Assembly (NCBI GenBank): GCA_022321325.1
Contig: JAKOEO010000021.1
Coordinates: 1 to 49,388 of the forward strand
DNA from: Candidatus Magnetominusculus sp. LBB02
GTDB lineage: Bacteria; Nitrospirota; Thermodesulfovibrionia; Thermodesulfovibrionales; Magnetobacteriaceae
Reading direction: 5' to 3'
Length of the DNA stretch: 49,388 bases
The notes under the pieces are model-generated. The model searched no databases. It was given only the letters and a program-made list of their open reading frames with translations, and was not told the origin of the DNA. The translations under genes were made by a program, and so were the position numbers. This document shows, one piece after another, positions 8,858 to 19,078 of the stretch (position 1 is the first letter of the stretch; each line of letters opens with the position of its first letter).

Positions 8858-11497
8858 ATGATAAACAAATTGAAAAGCGCTGCGACCTCCGGCAGATACT
8901 CATACATATTGTCTTTACGCTTTATAATTCAGCTTATCTTTGCGCTGACGACCATATTATGTTTTCTTCTTGTAAATTATTTTGAGAGACAAAGGTCATT
9001 AAAACAGATTGTGCAAGAAGGCGAAAGAGAAGTTATGCACCTGACGGCGGACTTTCAAGATCTTCTGGAACATCTGCTTAGCGACAATAGTATGTATTTA
9101 GTCCAGAAACAGATAGAGTTGCACGGCTCTAACGTCAATTTTAGGAAGCTATTGCTGGTGGATAGAAATGACAATATTATTGCATCCAGTCCCCCGAAAT
9201 GGATAGAACATAAAATTGGCGACGTACTGGAGGGCAATGAAAAGGAGAATTTTATAAGGAACATTGAAACTACTCTGTCAAATAGGAAGGCAAGCATCAC
9301 TATAAGCGATAATCAAACCTCTATATATGCTCTAATTCCACTATATTACGGAGTATCAAATGACAGTCAGGTCAGTATTCTTGTTATAGATTATGATTTA
9401 TCCGGGCAGATCGCCAGGTCGAATATGGCAATTCTATTTAATAGTTTGAAATACTCGATATTCTTCATCATCGCAAATATTCTTATGGTGGCGTCTCTTC
9501 GTATGTTGGTTATGCGAAGATTAGTCAAATTGAATGCGGTTGTTAACAGGTTTGCAAGCGGAGACATTGCATCGAGGGCTGATATTGGCGGTACAGACGA
9601 GATATCTAATCTTGCCGCCGGTTTAAATATAATGCTAGATAGGATTGTAGAAACCCAGTCCACTTTGCAGAGTTCTAAACGCGAATTATTCGATATGCTG
9701 GAAAGCATCAGCGATGGTTTTTTCACGCTGAACAGGGAGTGGCGTTATACATTTTTAAATACAAATGCCGCGAGAATGATAAAGCGAGAGGTCAAAGATA
9801 TATTAGGAAAAATCATTTGGGATGAATATCCTGAGGCCATTGACACGCGATATTACCAGCTCTACAGCCATGTAATGGAAACTGGCGAGGTAACGCATTT
9901 CGAGGAGTACTATCCGGCGCTTGAAAGATGGTATGAGGGCACTATTTACCCCTATCCAGACGGCATTTCTATATATTTTCAAAATGTTACCGAACGTAAA
10001 ATAGCAAGCGAGGCGATATATAAGTTACAGCAAAAACTCTCTACCCACCTTGAGCAGACCATGTTCGCAGTCATAGAATGGGACAGGGAGTTCAGGGTTC
10101 AGTACTGGAATCCCGCCGCAGAGAAGATCTTCGGATACACCAGGGAACAAGCCAAAGGCCGGTTTGCCTCAGAGCTGATTATCCCTAAAAGCATTCATGC
10201 AGAAATAGCTTCTGCATGGAATATTCTTTTGAAAAAATCAGACAGTTATTGCAATACCACTGAAAACATCACAAAGGACGGCAGGACTATTATCTGCGAG
10301 TGGGTCAACACGCCTATCACTGATAACGAAGGCAACATAACAGGCGTGATCTCCTTTGCCAACGATATTACCGAACGCAGGACAGTAGAGGAGCAGTTTA
10401 AGATAATCATCAGGACTTCTTTGGACTTCTTTTTAATGTTGAATAAAGAGGCCATGATTTTAGATGCAAATGACTCATTTTGCAATGCTATGGGATACTC
10501 TCGTGATGAATTGCTGAACATGTCCGTCATGAATATCGAAGCTGCTGAACGTCCGGATGAAATCAGTCAGCGTATAGAGCGAATTGTCTCTGTAGGGTCA
10601 GATAGATTCGAATCCAAACACAAGACAAGGGACGGCAGGATAATTGACGTTGAGATAAGCATAAATTATATGAAGGCAAGCGGAATTATGTTCGCATTCA
10701 TTCGAGATATTACCGATAAAAAGAAAATGGCATACGAACTCAACGAATTCAACAAAACCCTGCAAATGAGGGTAAACTTAGAAGTGGAAAAAAACAGGGC
10801 AAAGGACCAACTCATTTACGAACAAATACGCCAAATATCAATGTCTGAATTGCTTGTCAACATATCGCACCATTGGAGACAGCCGCTTACCTCCACATCG
10901 CTTTTAATTCAGGACATCAGGGACGCTTGCCGGTATAATGAATTAGATGAGGCATATCTGAATAAGAATATAGACGTTGCAATGTCTGAGCTGAGGTCGT
11001 TATCCGCTATGATAGATAATTTCAGGAACTTCTATGTTCAGGATAGTGCACCACAGCAATTCAATATATCGGCAGGGATAAACAAGACTATTGCTCTTTT
11101 ATCAGCGTCTTTCAAAGAGAGGGATATTATTGTAGAGAAGGAATTGGATGAGACCCTATCCGTACATGGTTATCATAATGACTTTGCCCAGGTAATCTTA
11201 AATATTCTAAACAATGCCATAGACAAATTTATAAAAAGTAATATTAGGGGGGGGATAATCAGGATAAAATTATATAGGCAAGACGCAGGGATAATAATAA
11301 CTATTGCCGATAACGGCGGGGAAATCCCCTATGATATAATCGGCAACGTGTTCGATCCATATTTTACAACCAAAGACAAGGCAAGAGGGACTGGCATGGG
11401 GCTGTATATGGCAAAGGTATTCATTGAAAAGAATATGAATGGCTCTATCACTGTAAGAAATACTGATGGATGGTGTGAGTTTAGGATAGAGATATAA
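8858..11497 (+). CDS. Membrane PAS sensor histidine kinase (HWRQPL type)
   Basis: 879 residues: TM1 about 20-45; extracytoplasmic sensor about 46-188; TM2 about 190-215; HAMP about 215-265; three PAS domains about 275-385, 400-510 and 515-625; a coiled linker; then a phospho-acceptor region with SHHWRQPL (about 670) and HATPase (about 770-875) with NNAID, ADNGGEIP and GTGMGLYMA. This HWRQPL group of kinases often lacks a neighbouring regulator, and none is adjacent here. GAGGAAC precedes ATG 8858. The signal and target are unknown. Confidence 0.88.
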   Translation: MINKLKSAATSGRYSYILSLRFIIQLIFALTTILCFLLVNYFERQRSLKQIVQEGEREVMHLTADFQDLLEHLLSDNSMYLVQKQIELHGSNVNFRKLLLVDRNDNIIASSPPKWIEHKIGDVLEGNEKENFIRNIETTLSNRKASITISDNQTSIYALIPLYYGVSNDSQVSILVIDYDLSGQIARSNMAILFNSLKYSIFFIIANILMVASLRMLVMRRLVKLNAVVNRFASGDIASRADIGGTDEISNLAAGLNIMLDRIVETQSTLQSSKRELFDMLESISDGFFTLNREWRYTFLNTNAARMIKREVKDILGKIIWDEYPEAIDTRYYQLYSHVMETGEVTHFEEYYPALERWYEGTIYPYPDGISIYFQNVTERKIASEAIYKLQQKLSTHLEQTMFAVIEWDREFRVQYWNPAAEKIFGYTREQAKGRFASELIIPKSIHAEIASAWNILLKKSDSYCNTTENITKDGRTIICEWVNTPITDNEGNITGVISFANDITERRTVEEQFKIIIRTSLDFFLMLNKEAMILDANDSFCNAMGYSRDELLNMSVMNIEAAERPDEISQRIERIVSVGSDRFESKHKTRDGRIIDVEISINYMKASGIMFAFIRDITDKKKMAYELNEFNKTLQMRVNLEVEKNRAKDQLIYEQIRQISMSELLVNISHHWRQPLTSTSLLIQDIRDACRYNELDEAYLNKNIDVAMSELRSLSAMIDNFRNFYVQDSAPQQFNISAGINKTIALLSASFKERDIIVEKELDETLSVHGYHNDFAQVILNILNNAIDKFIKSNIRGGIIRIKLYRQDAGIIITIADNGGEIPYDIIGNVFDPYFTTKDKARGTGMGLYMAKVFIEKNMNGSITVRNTDGWCEFRIEI

Positions 11498-11498
11498 A

Positions 11499-11534
11499 AA
11501 GGAAAAGGAGCTGCAAAAACGCCTCCTTATCCTT
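11499..11534 (+). terminator. Hairpin after the sensor kinase gene
   Basis: AAGGAAAAGGAG pairs with CTCCTTATCCTT (11 of 12 positions) around a 12-nt loop, beginning just past the kinase stop. It is followed by GTTG and an A-run rather than a T-run, so it is not a classic intrinsic terminator, though its position suits transcript ending or 3' protection. Confidence 0.4.
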
Positions 11535-11618
11535 GTTGAAAAAAAAACACCCCGCTTATTATGTTTAATGGTATAATACCGCCAATGAAACACTATACCC
11601 GGAGGGCAGGTTAATACT

Positions 11619-12416
11619 ATGGCACAATCGGCTATTACTGAAATTTTCAGAAAGATGAAAGAGGCTGGCAATGGGGCAAAGGCATTCATTCCATATATCA
11701 TGGCCGGGGAGCCGTCGTTAAACGCGACCTTGGACATCGTCCTTGAGCTTGAGGCGATGGGGGCTGATATTGTCGAGCTTGGCGTGCCTTTTTCTGACCC
11801 CGTTGCCGACGGCCCTACGATTCAGCAGGCCGCTATGAACGCCCTTAGCAGGGGCGTAACGCTTCATAATGTCATTGATTTAGTTGGCGCTATAAGGAAA
11901 AAATCGCAAATTCCCATCGTTCTGATGACGTATTTTAATCCGGTGCTGAGATTTGGACTAAATAATTTCATTGAAGCCTCCTTAAAGAGCGGCGTTGACG
12001 GCATCATCATACCGGACTTGCCGCCGGATGAGGAGACAGACTTTATCGCCTCATGCCATAAAAACGGCCCTGATACAATATTCCTCCTAGCCCCCACGTC
12101 AACTGACGTGCGCATTGGGCTAGTCTCTGAAAAATCGCGCGGGTTTATATACTACGTATCGGTAACCGGCATAACCGGTGCTGACATCTCGATAGACGCT
12201 CAGTTTAGGGCGCAGATTGACAAGATTAGAATGAAGTCAAATAAACCCGTAGCCGTGGGATTTGGCGTTAAGACAGCGGATGAGGCGGCTAAGGTAGCGG
12301 CCATTGCCGACGGCGTTATCGTAGGAAGCGCAATTGTCAAGGCCATTGGACAAGGGCAGGAGCAATTCAGAGCGCTTGTGAAATCCCTGAGGGCTGCAAT
12401 CCATGCCGTGGTTTAA
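11619..12416 (+). CDS. trpA: Tryptophan synthase alpha subunit
   Basis: 265 residues, the normal TrpA length. It cleaves indole-3-glycerol phosphate to indole and glyceraldehyde 3-phosphate and channels indole to TrpB. The signature FIPYIMAGEPS, the catalytic Glu in DIVELGVPFSDPVADGPTIQ with the following Asp, the GVDGIIIPDLPP strand and the phosphate loop GFGVKT are all present. A GGAGGG ribosome site precedes the ATG and a TATAAT box lies at 11572. No other trp gene is adjacent; it heads a trpA-accD-folC-crcB operon and overlaps accD by 14 bp. Confidence 0.95.
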   Translation: MAQSAITEIFRKMKEAGNGAKAFIPYIMAGEPSLNATLDIVLELEAMGADIVELGVPFSDPVADGPTIQQAAMNALSRGVTLHNVIDLVGAIRKKSQIPIVLMTYFNPVLRFGLNNFIEASLKSGVDGIIIPDLPPDEETDFIASCHKNGPDTIFLLAPTSTDVRIGLVSEKSRGFIYYVSVTGITGADISIDAQFRAQIDKIRMKSNKPVAVGFGVKTADEAAKVAAIADGVIVGSAIVKAIGQGQEQFRALVKSLRAAIHAVV

Positions 12417-13260
12417 AAAGACGACTGCCCTTGGCAGCGATGTCTCAAAGAAGGTGAAAATCCCCGAAGGGCTTTGGGTCAAGTGCGCAGATTGCAAAGA
12501 GATAGTTTATAGGAAAGAATTCGAGAAAAACCTTAGAGTTTGTCCAAAGTGCAACTACCACAGCCGAATAGGAGTACGGGAACGCGTCCATCTGACGGCT
12601 GATACGGGGAGTTTTGTTGAGATAGCCGCCTCGCTTAGCGCCTGCGACCCGCTTGGCTTTACCGACACTGTATCATATAAAGAACGAATAGAGGCAAACC
12701 AATCAAAGGCCGGTCTGAAGGACGCAATCATTGCCGGGACGGCTGCGGTTAATAAGACCCCTGCTGTCATTGCGGTGATGGACTTTTCCTTTATGGGCGG
12801 CTCGATGGGAAGCGCCGTAGGCGAAAAGATGGTAAGGGCAGCCGAGGCGGCCATAGAAAACAGCCTCCCTCTGGTAGCGTTTACATCCTCTGGAGGGGCG
12901 CGAATGCAGGAGGGGATTTATTCGCTCATGCAGATGGCAAAGGTATCAGCCGCCATAGGACAGCTTAAAAAACATGCCCTGCCATATATTACCGTCCTGA
13001 CTGACCCCACGTTTGGCGGCGTCAGCGCCAGCTTTGCCATGCTTGGCGATATAATCATCGCAGAGCCGAAAAGCCTGATAGGATTTGCAGGCGCCAGGGT
13101 CATCCAGCAGACCATAAACCAGCAGCTCCCGGATGATTTTCAGCAGGCAGAGTTCCTGCTGAAAAAGGGCCTCATTGATATGGTCATCCACAGGAAAGAC
13201 CTGAAGGCCGCCATAGCGCGGCTCATCAGAATTCTGAGGGGCAGCCCCAGAAATGCCTGA
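12403..13260 (+). CDS. accD: Acetyl-CoA carboxylase carboxyltransferase subunit beta
   Basis: 285 residues, normal length. The N-terminal four-cysteine zinc ribbon (CADCKE then CPKC, about 24-46) is followed by the crotonase-like carboxyltransferase core with TSSGGARMQEG and GGVSASFAMLGD. It works with AccA to move the carboxyl group from biotin to acetyl-CoA, the first step of fatty-acid synthesis. It starts inside the end of trpA and overlaps folC by 8 bp, suggesting translational coupling through the operon. Confidence 0.95.
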   Translation: MPWFKKTTALGSDVSKKVKIPEGLWVKCADCKEIVYRKEFEKNLRVCPKCNYHSRIGVRERVHLTADTGSFVEIAASLSACDPLGFTDTVSYKERIEANQSKAGLKDAIIAGTAAVNKTPAVIAVMDFSFMGGSMGSAVGEKMVRAAEAAIENSLPLVAFTSSGGARMQEGIYSLMQMAKVSAAIGQLKKHALPYITVLTDPTFGGVSASFAMLGDIIIAEPKSLIGFAGARVIQQTINQQLPDDFQQAEFLLKKGLIDMVIHRKDLKAAIARLIRILRGSPRNA

Positions 13261-14578
13261 GAACAAGTACGAACGCGTAGTATCATATCTGTACAGCCTG
13301 CAAAAACACGGTATAAAACTTGGCCTTTCCAACATAAACCAAATGTCGTCCCTGCTCGGCTCTCCTCAGACCGCCTATAAATCAGTGCATGTTGCCGGCA
13401 CTAACGGCAAAGGCTCGACATGCGCTATGCTTCAGGGGATTTTAATGGGGCGCCGTTATAGGACAGGGCTTTTTACCTCGCCACATATGGTCAGATTTAC
13501 TGAGCGCATTAAAGTCAATAATGAGGAGATTACCCCAGAGGATGTTGTTACTCTGACGGAGGAGATAAATCAGGCGATAAGCGGCGCTGACGGCGTCAAC
13601 CCAACGTATTTTGAGTTTGTAACGGCGATGGCATTTCTATATTTCAAGAGACAAAACGTGGATTGGGTCGTTTTTGAGACCGGCATGGGCGGACGCTTTG
13701 ACGCGACAAATATAATCGTGCCGGAGGCGTCTGTAATAACAAACATCGCAATGGACCACATGGAGTATCTTGGCAGTACGATAGAGGAAATTGCGGTGGA
13801 AAAGGCTGGAATTATCAAGCCGGGCATACCTGTTGTGACAACCTCTCAAATTCCGGGCGCACTCGATGTACTAAGAAAACGGGCGGCTGAGCAGCGCTGC
13901 CGGCTTGACGTTTTCGGGATTGACTTCAACGCCAAGACCGTACAAGAGGACGTTACAGGGACAGTATTTAATTATTCCGGATGTAGTGAAATTAATGGCT
14001 GTAAGATCCCCTTCACCGGATGCCATCAGATTGAAAACGCGGCGTGTGCCGTGCGAACTTCTGAAATATTATTAGGCGGCACAGAGGGCATTGCCAATGC
14101 CCTAAGCGGCGTTAAATGGCCGGGCAGGTGCGAACTTGTAAGACATGCGGGCATGGACATACTGCTTGATGGGGCGCATAATCCAGCGGCGGCTGAGGCG
14201 CTTTCGCACACGCTTGAGAGGCTGTATTTGAGAGAGCGGTTTTCAGAGATAATCATTATCATAGGCGCAATGGCCGACAAGGACAGCCCGGCAATGTTAA
14301 AGGCGCTCATGCGGCGGGCAGGTACGGTAATCCTAAGCGCGCCATCATATGAAAGGGCGGCAAGGCCGCAACGCCTGCTTGAAGCGGCAGGGACGTTATC
14401 CAGGGCCGGCCAAACGCTTGTCACTGCCCCCACAATAGCCGAGGCGATTAAGGTGGCGGCAAATCTCTATAAAACGGGCAGCCTTGTCGTCATCACCGGT
14501 TCGTTTTACACCGTGGGAGAGGCAAAGGAGGCGATGGGAGAGACGGCGCTGCTAAAGGAACTTGCAGAGTTCAGGTAA
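13253..14578 (+). CDS. folC: Folylpolyglutamate synthase / dihydrofolate synthase
   Basis: 441 residues of the Mur-ligase fold. P-loop VAGTNGKGSTCAMLQ (about 46-60), NIAMDHMEYLG (about 162) and LLDGAHNPAA (about 305) are FolC hallmarks. It adds glutamate to dihydropteroate or folates. Its ATG lies inside the last codons of accD. The gene is intact and 8 bp from the crcB start. Confidence 0.94.
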   Translation: MPENKYERVVSYLYSLQKHGIKLGLSNINQMSSLLGSPQTAYKSVHVAGTNGKGSTCAMLQGILMGRRYRTGLFTSPHMVRFTERIKVNNEEITPEDVVTLTEEINQAISGADGVNPTYFEFVTAMAFLYFKRQNVDWVVFETGMGGRFDATNIIVPEASVITNIAMDHMEYLGSTIEEIAVEKAGIIKPGIPVVTTSQIPGALDVLRKRAAEQRCRLDVFGIDFNAKTVQEDVTGTVFNYSGCSEINGCKIPFTGCHQIENAACAVRTSEILLGGTEGIANALSGVKWPGRCELVRHAGMDILLDGAHNPAAAEALSHTLERLYLRERFSEIIIIIGAMADKDSPAMLKALMRRAGTVILSAPSYERAARPQRLLEAAGTLSRAGQTLVTAPTIAEAIKVAANLYKTGSLVVITGSFYTVGEAKEAMGETALLKELAEFR

Positions 14579-14586
14579 CGATTATA

Positions 14587-14961
14587 GTGGCTGATTATCT
14601 GATAGTAGGGATAGGCGGCTTTGCCGGTGCGGTATCCAGATATGCACTGGCGCTGTGGATAACGCAGATATGGGGCAGGGCATTCCCGCTTGGCACGTTC
14701 GTAATCAACGTAACCGGCAGTTTTCTGATAGGGTTTGTAATGTCAGTGCTTGCCGCAAGGAACATCATAGACCCGCACTGGCGGCTGTTGATAGTGGTAG
14801 GATTCCTTGGCGGCTATACTACATTTTCGGCGTTTGAGTTTGAGATAGGCAGCCTGCTAAAACAGGGCCAAACGCTGACCGCAGCGCTCTATGTAGCGCT
14901 AAGCGTCATCGTAGGATTTCTCGCGCTCAAGATCGGCGATATTGTTGGAAAGGCTGTTTAA
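14587..14961 (+). CDS. crcB: Fluoride ion channel CrcB/Fluc
   Basis: 124 residues with four hydrophobic spans, the length of a Fluc subunit. Signature stretches are GGFAGAVSRY near the N-terminus, GTFVINVTGSFLIGF (residue 37 onward) and GFLGGYTTFSAFEFE (about 77-91), containing the conserved Asn and the Phe-box/TTFS region. The start codon is GTG at 14587. No fluoride riboswitch is visible upstream, which fits its place as last gene of the trpA operon. Confidence 0.92.
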   Translation: MADYLIVGIGGFAGAVSRYALALWITQIWGRAFPLGTFVINVTGSFLIGFVMSVLAARNIIDPHWRLLIVVGFLGGYTTFSAFEFEIGSLLKQGQTLTAALYVALSVIVGFLALKIGDIVGKAV

Positions 14962-15047
14962 CCGCTATGATGATCTCCGCATCTATGACGATACTGTTAG
15001 ATACCTGACAGTAGGGCTCTCCATGAGGTTATATAAGTGCTCTCTAT

Positions 15048-15095
15048 TTTATAAGTGCCCTCTACAGGATTTGAACCTGTGGCCCCATGATTAGG
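15048..15095. repeat. attL-like direct repeat (tRNA-Arg 3' half)
   Basis: A 48-bp perfect copy of 18929-18976. It contains the complete 3' half of tRNA-Arg(CCU), from the anticodon to the end of the acceptor stem, plus flanking TTTATAAGT. It ends exactly at the anticodon, a common crossover point for tRNA-targeting tyrosine recombinases. Confidence 0.85.
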
Positions 15096-15105
15096 GAATG
15101 CCTGA

Positions 15106-18100
15106 TTAGGAGCAGCAGGTACGGCAGCGGACGAAGATGTCAAGACAGGATTTGAAGGCGAACACCCAACAGTAGGACAGGCCTTATCTAAATATTGCAA
15201 GTAATCCGTCTAAGTATATTGACCCTGCTATTGTTGGTGGCTTGACAGGCGGCATATTGGGGGCTGCATTGAGACCTAAAACAAATATAGTACCGGCTAC
15301 AACTACAAACACGACCGCCACGCCGACAGAAGGGCAGCCGACAACAGATTTAAACGTGGCCCGCTGTGCAGGACAATCAATGCCTACAGAGGCACTAACA
15401 CCGCAGACGGCCAATGACATTTTATCTCAACCCGCGGAGATTACCCCAGTGGTTCAAGCAGCGATAGATAAACCAAATACTACTCCAGAGGCCAATAAAT
15501 TAATAAAAGGGTTAGAACCCGAAGCGGCCAATACGACCACGCCGGACATGCTCCAATCAGCCATAACCGACATACATGGCGGCAAGACATGGGGCAAGCT
15601 CACAGCCGACCAGAAGGCCGCCTCAAAAGACGCAGGGCTGGTTCAGGGTAAGATAGCAAAGGCGAGTGAGATACAGGCGATTAAGGAGACGGTGAAACCG
15701 CAAAATACAGGATTGCAATTATCAGAAAATGATACGCACTTGCTTAATTCTATGAAAAAGGCAATAGATATAGCAGAGGCAGGGCGTAGGTATTCGATAG
15801 AAAATCCTCACTCATTGCACCCCGATTGGACGGGAAGCAAATCTACATTTCCTGAATGGGCAAAAAATACTGGCATAACAAAAAAACGGTTTTTTGATTT
15901 ATATAACAGGGCGATGGGACAACATGAGAAAGGATTGGCATTAACAGACAAAATGAGAGATGAATTAAATTTTTATCTGAATGCCGCAAGGGACGAAGTA
16001 AACCTTAAACCCAACGGGGACGCAGCATATTTATATAAGCATGAAAAAGAGCATGCAGAGGCATTAAGAAGCCCTGAAAAGAAAACAGACATCAGTGAAT
16101 TGCCGGTAGAAGAAGGCGACAAAGTTAAGATGATAAACAAGTTTGGACAGCCCGACACTTTCACATATAAAGGGGTGAACGAAAAAGGCAACATGGAGTA
16201 TCAAGACCATTATACAGAGGAAGTGCCAATATTTGGAGAGCCAGTAAAAAGAGAAGTCTTAGGGATAAAAAAGAAAGGCGAAGGCAGTTTCGGATTAACC
16301 GCCCCGGAAACAAAGACAGAAAAGCCCAAAGCACAACAAACACCTGACATGTTTGGACACAAAAACGCAATGGAAGGCGGTATATCCGGCGGTCAAGAGA
16401 AACTAACCCCGCTTGAGACAGCGAACAGAGACGCGGCAGAGGCACGGGCTAAGGCGGACGAAGAGAAGCGGCAGGGGAAGTTGCCGGAAGGCGACACCAG
16501 CTATGACGTGATGAAGCAGAAGAATGTTGACGAATCAGCATATCCTGAAAAGGTTAAATATATAACTAAATTGATAGAGAGTGGTGGCGGCGGAACGCCA
16601 ATGTCATATGAAGCCGCTATGGATAAACTGTTTAAAGAAACAAAAGAAAAGCCTGGAGCATTACAGAGAGTGGCTTTGGGAAAAGTGTCATCAGAAAATG
16701 TTGAAGAGATAAGACGAACTGCAAAAGAAAAAGGCAGAGACATTGATGTTACAGGCTATACACACACTATTGACAACTCATTCATAAATCATGCACTTGG
16801 TGAACATGATGATATAATATCGGAGAAATCACGAGGGCTTGTAGCCATTACAGAGAAAGATATTTCTCGAATTCCTGAAATAACGTCAACCCCTGATAAG
16901 GTTGAATATCTCCCAGAAACAAAAAAGAGTAAAGCAACTGTCCTATATATAAAGCGCATAAATGGTGAAGTTTACTATTATGAAGAGATTAGAGAGGGAA
17001 GGAAGGAACTTGCAGCGGCAACACTATTTAAAAAGAGGGCTACACTCGGCGAGCAAATGCCCCAAAATGAGACCCCTCTCACACAGCCTGACCTGCTCCG
17101 AGGCTCCTCTCTTGATTCTACAATACCACACCCCGACGAGCCTGTCAAGGGGGAAAATGAAGCCGCACCCCTTGACCAGACAAAAAAAGACATATCAGAC
17201 GAACAGAAGCGCATACTTGGCGAAGGCACTAAGACGGAATTTGTTGAAGGCGATGTCCGTAAGGCCCATACACCTGAAGAGGACGAAGCCGCCTTGAGTA
17301 AGCACGGCTTGACACCTGATACGGTCGGTGAGGCCGTCGCCGTCGGCTCACACAAGTTCGATAAGGACAACCTTGTACATTCAATTAAGCTGTCAATGAT
17401 GTCTCCAGAGGAAATGTGGGCTACGTCTTTACATGAAATCGGGCACGGCATACAGAAGACCTTAGACGCGATGGGAAGGAAAACAGATAAGGCGCTTCTT
17501 GAGAGCGCGTTTAAGAAAGAGGCCAAAGCCAACGGTGAGGCCGTCAGTGAGACAATAGCCGACAAGTTCAGGGATTACGTCTTAGGCAAAGAAAACGCAG
17601 AGCCGAAGGGCCTAGTGCGCCGTATCTTTGACAGGATAATGGAGTTCACTGAAAAGCTAAAGAACTACTTGAATGACAGAGGGTTTAAGTCGGTCAACGA
17701 TATATTCGGTGAGGCGTATCGTGGGGATTTGGCGAAGAAGGATGTTGTAGCACCAGAATCTAAAGAAATGCTATATTCAAAGCCGGACATGAATATAACA
17801 AGACTTGACGATAGGATGTTTGGCGATACGATATGGACTGCGAGAAAAGAGGCAGAGAAATGGGCAATGAAAAACCTCAGGGATAAGTCTTTTGTTAATA
17901 AAGATACCGATTGGGGAATTGAGGTTACAGGCAAAAATATAAAAAAAATACGAAGTGGCGACAGGATAAGCCCATTTGACCACGTTGAAGCCATTAGAGC
18001 AATTCCTGAGTTAATAAAAAAATGCTGTATTAGCAGAAACACGGTCAGATAGGAACAATAATCCTGATATTAAAAATATCCATATATTTTATGCTCCTTT

Positions 18101-18869
18101 AGAGGTAGGCAATCATCTTTATCGAGTAAAAATGACAGTGAAAGAGACTAATGAGGGGAAACGGTACTATGACCATAGTCTGACAGAAATGGAAAAGCCC
18201 GCTGCCGGTCGAGCTTTGCACACGGGAGATACCTTCTCAGGCAGTGCGCCCCGTATGGAGCAGCAGGCTCGTACTATTAGTGTAAAGGATTTGCTCAAAG
18301 ATGTCAAGACCTCTGACGGCGGGGACATGAATTATTCCATTAAGAAAGACGAGGCCGACAAAGAGCCGACTAAGACCAAATGGCAGCAGTTAAGAGAAAA
18401 GAACAAGGCCATAGACGCGGTATCTAAAGGCTGGACTACACGAAAGGACGAGATTAAAAGAGCCTTTGCGCCTGTTACAATGGGCGAGGCGGCCAGTAAG
18501 ACTGGCGGTATCGTTAGAGAGAACGCCGCAGAGATGGTAAGGAAGTATGATGTTGCAGAGGCCGCCATGAGAGATACGCGGGCTTTATTTGATAAGCGGG
18601 ACAAGCAATCGAATCTCGATTTCATAGATAACTATGAGACCGGCAAGGGGCAGGTTGACCCAAAACTACAGGAGACGGCCAGCACCATTAAGGAGTTACT
18701 TGACCAGCGTGTGAAGCAGGTACTCGATTTAGGAACGGGCAAACTTCAAAACCTCATAGAAAACTATTTCCCTCATTTGTGGAAAGACCCTGAGAAGGCG
18801 AATAAATACTATCCATTTGATATATTAAACACACTTGCCGACATGGGTGAATGTGTACGCAGTTTGTAA
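15106..18869 (+). pseudogene. Phage-type large polyvalent protein, frameshifted fragment
   Basis: The track splits this into 936 aa (15242-18052) and 245 aa (18132-18869). Removing one A from the A7 run at 18016-18022 joins them in frame (ELIK-NAVLAETRSD through to YYDHSLTE). A second break near 15185 joins an upstream fragment ending TVGQALSK. Recognisable parts: a PBECR-like (barnase/EndoU/colicin E5/RelE-like) nuclease region at about 475-600 of the main ORF; a zincin-like motif LHEIGHGIQ at about 730; and an LPD3-like region across the frameshift. Such domains occur in giant phage and ICE polyvalent proteins, thought to be injected with DNA. Both ends appear cut near the att repeats. Confidence 0.7.
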
Positions 18870-18928
18870 GCAAAACACACACAAATTTACCACTTTATGC
18901 TACTTTCAAGATTGGCTTTCTATGCAGG

Positions 18929-18976
18929 TTTATAAGTGCCCTCTACAGGATTTGAACCTGTGGCCCCATGATTAGG
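18929..18976. repeat. attR-like direct repeat within tRNA-Arg
   Basis: Perfect 48-bp match to 15048-15095. Because it is continuous with the 5' half of the tRNA, this is the copy that keeps the tRNA gene functional. Confidence 0.85.
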
Positions 18977-19010
18977 AATCATGTGCTCTATCCTACTGAG
19001 CTAAGAGGGC
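18937..19010 (-). tRNA. tRNA-Arg (anticodon CCU)
   Basis: 74 nt on the minus strand. Acceptor GCCCTCT/AGAGGGC, D-stem GCTC/GAGC, anticodon arm CATGA-TTCCTAA-TCATG with anticodon CCT, and T-arm ACAGG-TTCAAAT-CCTGT all pair. The discriminator is A and CCA is not encoded. It decodes AGG. The 3' half serves as the att site for the element to the left. Confidence 0.95.
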
Positions 19011-19078
19011 GCTACGTAGTAATTGTAGCATATTAGCGATGGCCAACTCAAGAAAGCCCCCAAAAAAATATTCGGCAT

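Larger units (their letters stand above)
15048..18976. mobile_element. Remnant of an integrative element in tRNA-Arg(CCU)
   Basis: A segment of about 3.9 kb bounded by identical 48-bp direct repeats, of which the right copy is part of an intact tRNA-Arg gene. This is the classic footprint of site-specific integration into a tRNA 3' half. There is no integrase, excisionase or structural gene. The only content is one frameshifted fragment of a giant phage-type polyvalent protein gene that fills the space between the repeats. I infer a prophage or ICE that lost nearly everything, or a non-autonomous cargo. Confidence 0.75.

Noticed and set aside
18016-18022. Programmed -1 frameshift at A7
   Set aside because: A -1 shift soon meets TAG; the continuing frame needs +1, which A7 does not normally promote, so an indel is more likely.
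15242-18052. A functional 936-residue protein with a normal start
   Set aside because: Starts at TTG without a ribosome site, has homologous sequence upstream in another frame and a frameshift at the 3' end.
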